Shown here: positions 14,227 to 18,561 of the stretch, one piece after another
How the letters are laid out: each line of letters starts with the position of its first letter
Position numbering within the stretch: position 1 is the stretch's first letter
Origin: an uncultured Duncaniella sp.
GTDB taxonomy: Bacteria > Bacteroidota > Bacteroidia > Bacteroidales > Muribaculaceae
Length of the DNA stretch: 18,561 nucleotides
Assembly: GCA_910587165.1 (NCBI GenBank)
Contig: CAJUKP010000034.1
Location: 1-18,561 of the forward strand
Direction of reading: 5' to 3'
Program-made: the position numbers and the translations under genes
The notes under the pieces: model-generated
Told to the model about the DNA's origin: nothing
Databases searched by the model: none
Seen by the model: only the letters and a program-made list of their open reading frames with translations

Positions 14227-15066
14227 ATGCAGACGAATCTTGACTTCACTACCATAATAATAGCCCTGGGCCTCACACTGGCCGCGGGAATGTCCACAGC
14301 CCTGGGCGCGCTGCTCGCGTTCATGACAAAGTCGACCAACAAGAAATTCCTCTCAGGCTCGCTGGGCCTCTCGGCAGGTGTGATGATCTATGTCTCATTC
14401 ATGGAGCTGATGCCGGAGGCACTCGAGAAACTATCCGGCATCTATTCCGAGAAATTGGCGTCGATATACACGATAACCGCCTTTTTTGCCGGAATGTTGC
14501 TGATAGCCGTGATAGACCGCCTCATCCCCGAGGACGAGAACCCGCACGAGATGCACCTGGTGGAACAGATAGGCGATGAGGACAGGCGCCTCAGCAAAGC
14601 CGGCGCGCATGGAGCGGAACGTTACAAGCGCACGGGACTGATGATTGCCCTCGCCATAGGCATACACAACTTTCCCGAGGGTATAGCCGCTTTCGTCAGC
14701 GCCCTCAACGGCCTGGAATTCGCACTCCCGGTGGTGATCGCCATCGCCATCCACAACATCCCTGAAGGGATAGCCGTATCCGTGCCCATATATCATGCTA
14801 CCGGCAACCGCAACAAAGCCTTCGTCTGCTCACTGCTCTCGGGCCTCGCCGAACCTGCCGGAGCCATTCTGGCGCTGTTCGTGCTGCTCCCATTCTGGAC
14901 ACCCCAGCTCGACGGCCTGCTGCTCGCGGCAGTATCAGGCATCATGGTCTACATTTCCATCGACGAACTGCTCCCCGCCGCCGAGGAATATGGCCATCAC
15001 CACGCCGCCATCACCGGAGTGGTGATCGGCATGGCCGTCATGGCCATCTCACTCCTGCTGCTCTGA
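14227..15066 (+). CDS. zupT: ZIP-family metal transporter, ZupT-like
   Basis: The 279-residue inner-membrane protein imports zinc and probably other divalent metals such as iron or manganese. It has about eight hydrophobic segments. The two metal-site motifs of the ZupT subfamily are HNFPEG (147-152) in the fourth helix and HNIPEG (176-181) in the fifth; FMELMPEALEKL (58-69) and the acidic Glu/Asp-rich loop with PEDENPHEMH (101-110) also fit. A His triplet (HHH, 257-259) precedes the last helix. Length is slightly above E. coli ZupT (257). No promoter box or Zur-like palindrome is evident in the 65 bases upstream, so it may be cotranscribed with the preceding gene. Confidence 0.92.
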   Translation: MQTNLDFTTIIIALGLTLAAGMSTALGALLAFMTKSTNKKFLSGSLGLSAGVMIYVSFMELMPEALEKLSGIYSEKLASIYTITAFFAGMLLIAVIDRLIPEDENPHEMHLVEQIGDEDRRLSKAGAHGAERYKRTGLMIALAIGIHNFPEGIAAFVSALNGLEFALPVVIAIAIHNIPEGIAVSVPIYHATGNRNKAFVCSLLSGLAEPAGAILALFVLLPFWTPQLDGLLLAAVSGIMVYISIDELLPAAEEYGHHHAAITGVVIGMAVMAISLLLL

Positions 15067-15152
15067 CCCCTCCGCAGAGTGACAAAAAGAACGGACTGCG
15101 AAAGAGAAAATAAACAAAATGACAGACAAACGGATTTTATATTGACAATTGT

Positions 15153-15183
15153 TTTGTAGCAGAGTAAATTTATTATACTTTTG
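15153..15183 (+). promoter_or_regulatory. Promoter of the secreted-protein / beta-barrel pair
   Basis: TTTG (15153-15156), a 19-base spacer and TACTTTTG (15176-15183) match the Bacteroidetes promoter fully. The predicted leader to the ATG at 15232 is about 40 bases. Confidence 0.78.
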
Positions 15184-15231
15184 CAATATCACAAACCAAT
15201 CACTCATATAAATCACGTTTACAACTCACGT

Positions 15232-16929
15232 ATGAAAAGAATCATCACTCTGTTGTTCGCTTCCGCCGCCATCCTCTCGGCCACAGGATCGGACTTCGAT
15301 TTCGGAACTGAAGGGACACGCCAGCCGCAACGTCGTACCAATCCGACACAACAGAAATCAGCACTGCTGGAACCGGGCCACGGCAAGGTGGCAAAGAAGC
15401 GGCCGGCCAATACCGTCATGTCACGGCACACACCAGACCTTCCCTCTCCGGAGAAAGACACTCCATACATAACAGAACGCCCCAATGGCTCCGCCACAAC
15501 ATATCTCCGCTCGGGCCATGCCGTGGCCTTTATATGGGGGTATCTGATAAACACCTCGGCCGATGGCTACATCTGTGAGGTGATCAAGGGAGAAGACGGG
15601 GAGATATTCATCAAACCGGCATTCTCCCAATATGCCACCGACGGCTGGCTGCAGGGAAACATCAGCGACGGGGTGGCGACATTCACACTACCTCAGAAGA
15701 TAGGATTTGACCAGGACTACTACGAAGATGAGTATGCGCTCAAAGTTACCTATGATCCTGAACTGCAGAATATGGTTCCGTCCGATGACCAGACCTACCG
15801 TCTGAAGCTCAATGACGACGGCACCATCACGAGTCTGCAGGATGAGAACGATGAGCTCGGACTCTGCCATTGGATGCCCGGCTTCGACGGAAATCCGGAC
15901 ACCTATACATGGCAAGGATTTGCCGATTCGTTCGCCTCGATGTCGCCGCTGCAGCTCAAAGTGGCCGATGTCCCGGCCTCAGTGGATTTCGAACAATGGT
16001 ATATGATCGACGGCGTTACCGCCCGCAGCGTAGAGGTGGGCATAGGAGATGACAGCTTCTACCTCCGCAACCTCAGCCCGCTTATGCCTGACGGAGTGAT
16101 CAAGGGAAGCTACGACCCGTCGACCGGCAAAGTGATGTTCGAAGGTGGGCAGTATCAGGGAGTCTGTCCGTCCATGAACTGCATCGGCTATGCGGTGGGC
16201 GCCACTCAGGAATATGATTATTTCACCGACTGGTTCGAATATGTCTATGCCGGGCAGATAGAATTCACCTACGACGCAAAGACCAGGACACTTAAAAGTG
16301 ACAACTCCATACTCTTCTCGACAGTCCCCGATGATATAAACTATTTTGACTATATCGACTCCCCGGAGATCAGATATCAGTCGCCGGACATCGAGGTTAG
16401 CTCCATCGACCCGCCCATACTGACCAACTACATAATGGCAGGTGCGGCGCAGAATTTCACAATGCTCAGCTTTGTGCTGCCGGTGGTGATGGAATCAGGC
16501 ACCATCCTTGACACATCCCGACTCTCTTACCAGATTGTCATTGATGACGAACCGATGACTTTCTCCTCTGCTGACTACAACGACATCGGAAGTCCGACCA
16601 CTGAGATACCCTACGGATACAATACGGGCCAATATGGCAATTTCTATACCGAAGGAGCCGAGCATATGCTCGCCGTTTATCCGACAGTGAACGAATCAAT
16701 CGGAATCCGCTCGGTCTACAAGTCGGGAGAAAAAACAATCCACTCCCCCATCACATACGTGCCGGGCTACACATCTGCCATCGGCATCACAACCGCCAAG
16801 CCGGAAGCCGGAAAGGAGATTTACTTTGATCTGCACGGACGAAGGATAGACAACCCGGCGTCCGGACTCTTCATCCGCCACACCACCATGCAGGACGGCT
16901 CAGTGCGCATCGAGAAAGTGATACGCTGA
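15232..16929 (+). CDS. Secreted hypothetical protein with a sorting-domain-like C-terminus
   Basis: I do not recognise a family for the body of this 565-residue protein. The start at 15232 gives a clear Sec signal peptide (MKRIITLLFASAAILSATG); a TTG-initiated reading from 15181 would overlap the promoter. There is no lipobox Cys. A low-complexity Pro/Gln/Arg-rich stretch follows (about 25-65), then a beta-rich, acidic, aromatic body with repeated WxPGFDG- and DYYEDEYA-like segments. The last 37 residues, with YFDLHGRRIDNPASGLFI, resemble the short beta-sandwich tails of Bacteroidetes secreted proteins (type A sorting domain of the type IX system), which suggests surface export or attachment. 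It is followed 60 bases later by an outer-membrane beta-barrel gene with no promoter box between them, so the two probably form an operon. Confidence 0.8.
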   Translation: MKRIITLLFASAAILSATGSDFDFGTEGTRQPQRRTNPTQQKSALLEPGHGKVAKKRPANTVMSRHTPDLPSPEKDTPYITERPNGSATTYLRSGHAVAFIWGYLINTSADGYICEVIKGEDGEIFIKPAFSQYATDGWLQGNISDGVATFTLPQKIGFDQDYYEDEYALKVTYDPELQNMVPSDDQTYRLKLNDDGTITSLQDENDELGLCHWMPGFDGNPDTYTWQGFADSFASMSPLQLKVADVPASVDFEQWYMIDGVTARSVEVGIGDDSFYLRNLSPLMPDGVIKGSYDPSTGKVMFEGGQYQGVCPSMNCIGYAVGATQEYDYFTDWFEYVYAGQIEFTYDAKTRTLKSDNSILFSTVPDDINYFDYIDSPEIRYQSPDIEVSSIDPPILTNYIMAGAAQNFTMLSFVLPVVMESGTILDTSRLSYQIVIDDEPMTFSSADYNDIGSPTTEIPYGYNTGQYGNFYTEGAEHMLAVYPTVNESIGIRSVYKSGEKTIHSPITYVPGYTSAIGITTAKPEAGKEIYFDLHGRRIDNPASGLFIRHTTMQDGSVRIEKVIR

Positions 16930-16989
16930 AATTATAAACAAGTAGCAAGGGATAATAAACAATGGCGGGAGAACGTTAATAAACATATA

Positions 16990-17889
16990 ATGAAACATCT
17001 CTTACTATTGTTATTATCCCTTTCGCTATGTCAGGCTGCCAAGGCCCAGGGAGAGTCAGCCGTCAAGGTCAGCGAAGGCGGATATGGACTCGTCAGGACC
17101 AATCTCTCCGTCGAATATGAACATTCATGGGGGCAGGTGAGCGATGAGTTCGAAGCCCGCGCATCCTATGAATTTCTGAAAAAGCGCCACCTCACCCTAT
17201 CGGCAAATGCCAGATACAACTCATATACGACGGACTTCGACGAAGGATCGTTCAGCGATGGTTTCGAGCCATCGGCGATAGGTCTTAACAAGACCCACAT
17301 CATGGGACACGCCGGATTGACTGCCACTGCCCGCGGGAAGCTGTTCGGCCGGCCTGTGATGGGACTTGCCCTGGTGAACACGGGATTCAGCCCGGCCGGA
17401 TTTGACCGCGTGTCGGGGATTCTGATGGGTCTTGTGATGCTGAGGGCCAATCGCGACACCCAATTTGGACTTGGCCCTCTGGTCATGCTCAACACAACAT
17501 CGCGTATACCGGCCTTTCTGGTGTTTGTTTACCGGCACAGATTCAACGACAAGTGGCTTCTCAACCTCTATGGAGCCATGTTTGGGGTGGAATATACACC
17601 GACAGCAAACGATCTTCTGGCAGCGGGAGCCGATGTGAATGTGAAGTCATTCTTTTTCAGAACCCACGATGACCGTCTGCCCGGCAGTTGCCGGTTCACC
17701 ATCACCACGGCCCGTCCGCTCATCAAATACCGGCGACGGTTGGGAGACAATCTCTATTTCGAGGCCAAAGGCGGTGTTGCCCTCAGGATGTCATGCCGTA
17801 TCAACGGACGCACGGGCACCCACACCTACAGCGAGGGGTCCCAGAAACCGGCACCTTTCATAAGGATAGGATTGTCATACGCAATGTGA
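16990..17889 (+). CDS. Probable outer-membrane beta-barrel protein
   Basis: The 299-residue protein has a signal peptide (about 1-19, ending AKAQ) and then alternating polar and hydrophobic segments typical of a small barrel: VRTNLSVEYEHSW, HLTLSANARYNSY, HIMGHAGLTATARGKLFG, LLNLYGAMFGVEYTP. It ends IRIGLSYAM, a plausible terminal strand, though with Met instead of an aromatic last residue. The general layout resembles the DUF6268 group of Bacteroidetes barrels, at low confidence. Its place directly after a secreted protein with a sorting-like tail suggests a common transcript and perhaps a physical partnership, such as anchoring or export; no sequence feature proves this. Confidence 0.72.
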   Translation: MKHLLLLLLSLSLCQAAKAQGESAVKVSEGGYGLVRTNLSVEYEHSWGQVSDEFEARASYEFLKKRHLTLSANARYNSYTTDFDEGSFSDGFEPSAIGLNKTHIMGHAGLTATARGKLFGRPVMGLALVNTGFSPAGFDRVSGILMGLVMLRANRDTQFGLGPLVMLNTTSRIPAFLVFVYRHRFNDKWLLNLYGAMFGVEYTPTANDLLAAGADVNVKSFFFRTHDDRLPGSCRFTITTARPLIKYRRRLGDNLYFEAKGGVALRMSCRINGRTGTHTYSEGSQKPAPFIRIGLSYAM

Positions 17890-17948
17890 GCGGATCGCCC
17901 GTCATGAATCCGAATCTATCTCAACCGCACAACAAACTTGGGGAAATA

Positions 17949-17980
17949 TTTGGAAAAGGCACAGAAAATCACTACCTTTG
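17949..17980 (+). promoter_or_regulatory. rpsF operon promoter
   Basis: TTTG (17949-17952) and TACCTTTG (17973-17980) are separated by exactly 20 bases, a perfect Bacteroidetes promoter. The predicted leader to the rpsF ATG is about 65 bases. Confidence 0.82.
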
Positions 17981-17990
17981 CAGCCGAAAA

Positions 17991-18015
17991 TGCGCGTATC
18001 TCACGATAAGTCGCA
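17991..18015 (+). promoter_or_regulatory. Possible leader hairpin of the rpsF operon
   Basis: In the predicted 5' leader, tgcg (17991-17994) can pair with cgca (18012-18015) and tatc (17997-18000) with gata (18005-18008), with a 4-base loop and an internal loop of cg opposite agt. S6:S18 complexes are known to bind a leader hairpin of this operon in many bacteria, so this is a candidate autoregulatory site. I cannot match the known consensus with confidence. Confidence 0.3.
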
Positions 18016-18050
18016 TAAAACCAACACAAATCACTAATAATTCACCTAAA

Positions 18051-18416
18051 ATGAATCATTACGAAACCGTTTTCATTTTAACTCCCGTTTTGTCTGACCA
18101 GCAGATGAAGGAAGCGGTAGAAAAGTTCGAGAAGGTGCTGACCGACAACGGCGCATCTATCGTCAACGAAGAAATCTGGGGTCTTCGCAAACTTGCCTAT
18201 CCCATCCAGAAAAAGTCAACCGGCTTCTACTCTCTCGTAGAGTTTGACGGCGATCCCACCATCGTCAAGAAGATCGAGACAGCTTTCCGTCGCGACGAGC
18301 GCGTTCTGCGTTTCCTCGTTTTCCGTCTCGACAAGTACGCCAAGGAGTATGCCGACAAGCGTCGCAACCGCGTAAAATCCACCGCAACAGTAACCGAAGA
18401 AGCAAAGGAGAACTAA
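18051..18416 (+). CDS. rpsF: 30S ribosomal protein S6
   Basis: The 121-residue protein starts MNHYETVFILTPVLSDQQ and has the S6 core: WGLRKLAYPIQKKSTGFY (about residues 44-61) and the FRRDERVLRFLVFRLDKY segment (about 83-100), ending in a short Glu/Lys-rich tail. It binds the central domain of 16S rRNA together with S18. The ATG at 18051 is chosen because an upstream extension of the open frame has no S6 homology and would run through the promoter. rpsR follows after 3 bases, the standard order of the operon (usually followed by rplI beyond this window). Confidence 0.97.
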   Translation: MNHYETVFILTPVLSDQQMKEAVEKFEKVLTDNGASIVNEEIWGLRKLAYPIQKKSTGFYSLVEFDGDPTIVKKIETAFRRDERVLRFLVFRLDKYAKEYADKRRNRVKSTATVTEEAKEN

Positions 18417-18419
18417 ATC

Positions 18420-18561
18420 ATGGCACAAGCATCTGAAATCCGTTACCTCACACCCCTGTCGGTAGACGTAAAGAAGAAGAAATATTGCCGTTTCAAGAGA
18501 AGCGGTATCAAGTATATCGACTACAAGGATCCCGAATTCCTCAAGAAGTTCCTCAACGAGC
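18420..18561 (+). CDS. rpsR: 30S ribosomal protein S18, 5' part, cut by the window edge
   Basis: The first 47 codons are present: MAQASEIRYLTPLSVDV, then a Lys-rich YCRFKRSGIKYIDYKD and FLKKFLNE. The KKYCRFK segment and the YIDYKD stretch are typical of S18. The gene is 3 bases after rpsF and continues past 18561, so the C-terminal rRNA-binding part cannot be checked. Confidence 0.96.
   Translation, partial: MAQASEIRYLTPLSVDVKKKKYCRFKRSGIKYIDYKDPEFLKKFLNE

Overview
The window looks like a chromosomal segment from a gut member of the Bacteroidales, most likely Muribaculaceae. The evidence is repeated promoters of the Bacteroidetes type (TTTG, 19-20 bases, TAnnTTTG), few Shine-Dalgarno sites, a long single-chain PurL, a TonB-plug outer-membrane protein and the style of the secreted proteins. 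The family-level placement is an inference.

Layout, left to right. A repeat-rich intergenic stretch (1-236) ends the minus-strand operon etfB - etfA - acyl-CoA dehydrogenase (237-3848). Upstream of it, also on the minus strand, is purL (3966-7670), with a textbook promoter. Next is an AT-richer two-gene module on the minus strand: a 56-residue antitoxin-like ORF at 8342-8512 and a GNAT acetyltransferase at 7826-8338, which I read as a type II toxin-antitoxin pair. An esterase / outer-membrane beta-barrel pair follows on the minus strand (12481 down to 8604).

The most unusual part is 12523-13902. A block of about 351 bp, carrying the esterase promoter, a divergent promoter and the first 80 or so codons of a DUF6291-like gene, is present twice as direct repeats with four mismatches. 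Between the copies lie 678 bp of foreign-looking DNA: the last 27 or more codons of an ArdA-type antirestriction gene, a good terminator, a small two-helix membrane protein on the opposite strand, and a hairpin-rich noncoding stretch with its own promoter-like box. The first copy is a broken stub with a point-mutation stop; the second is the intact gene. This looks like the footprint of an integrated and then decayed mobile element.

Right of the island, on the plus strand, are a ZupT-like ZIP metal transporter (14227-15066), a secreted protein with a sorting-domain-like C-terminus followed by an outer-membrane beta-barrel protein (15232-17889), and the start of the ribosomal operon rpsF-rpsR (18051 to the window edge) with its own promoter and a possible leader hairpin.

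The core genes (purL, etf operon, rpsF-rpsR) are ordinary housekeeping genes. The accessory content is the TA pair, the esterase/beta-barrel pair, the repeat island and the secreted-protein pair. I saw no tRNA, rRNA, CRISPR array or intact transposase.
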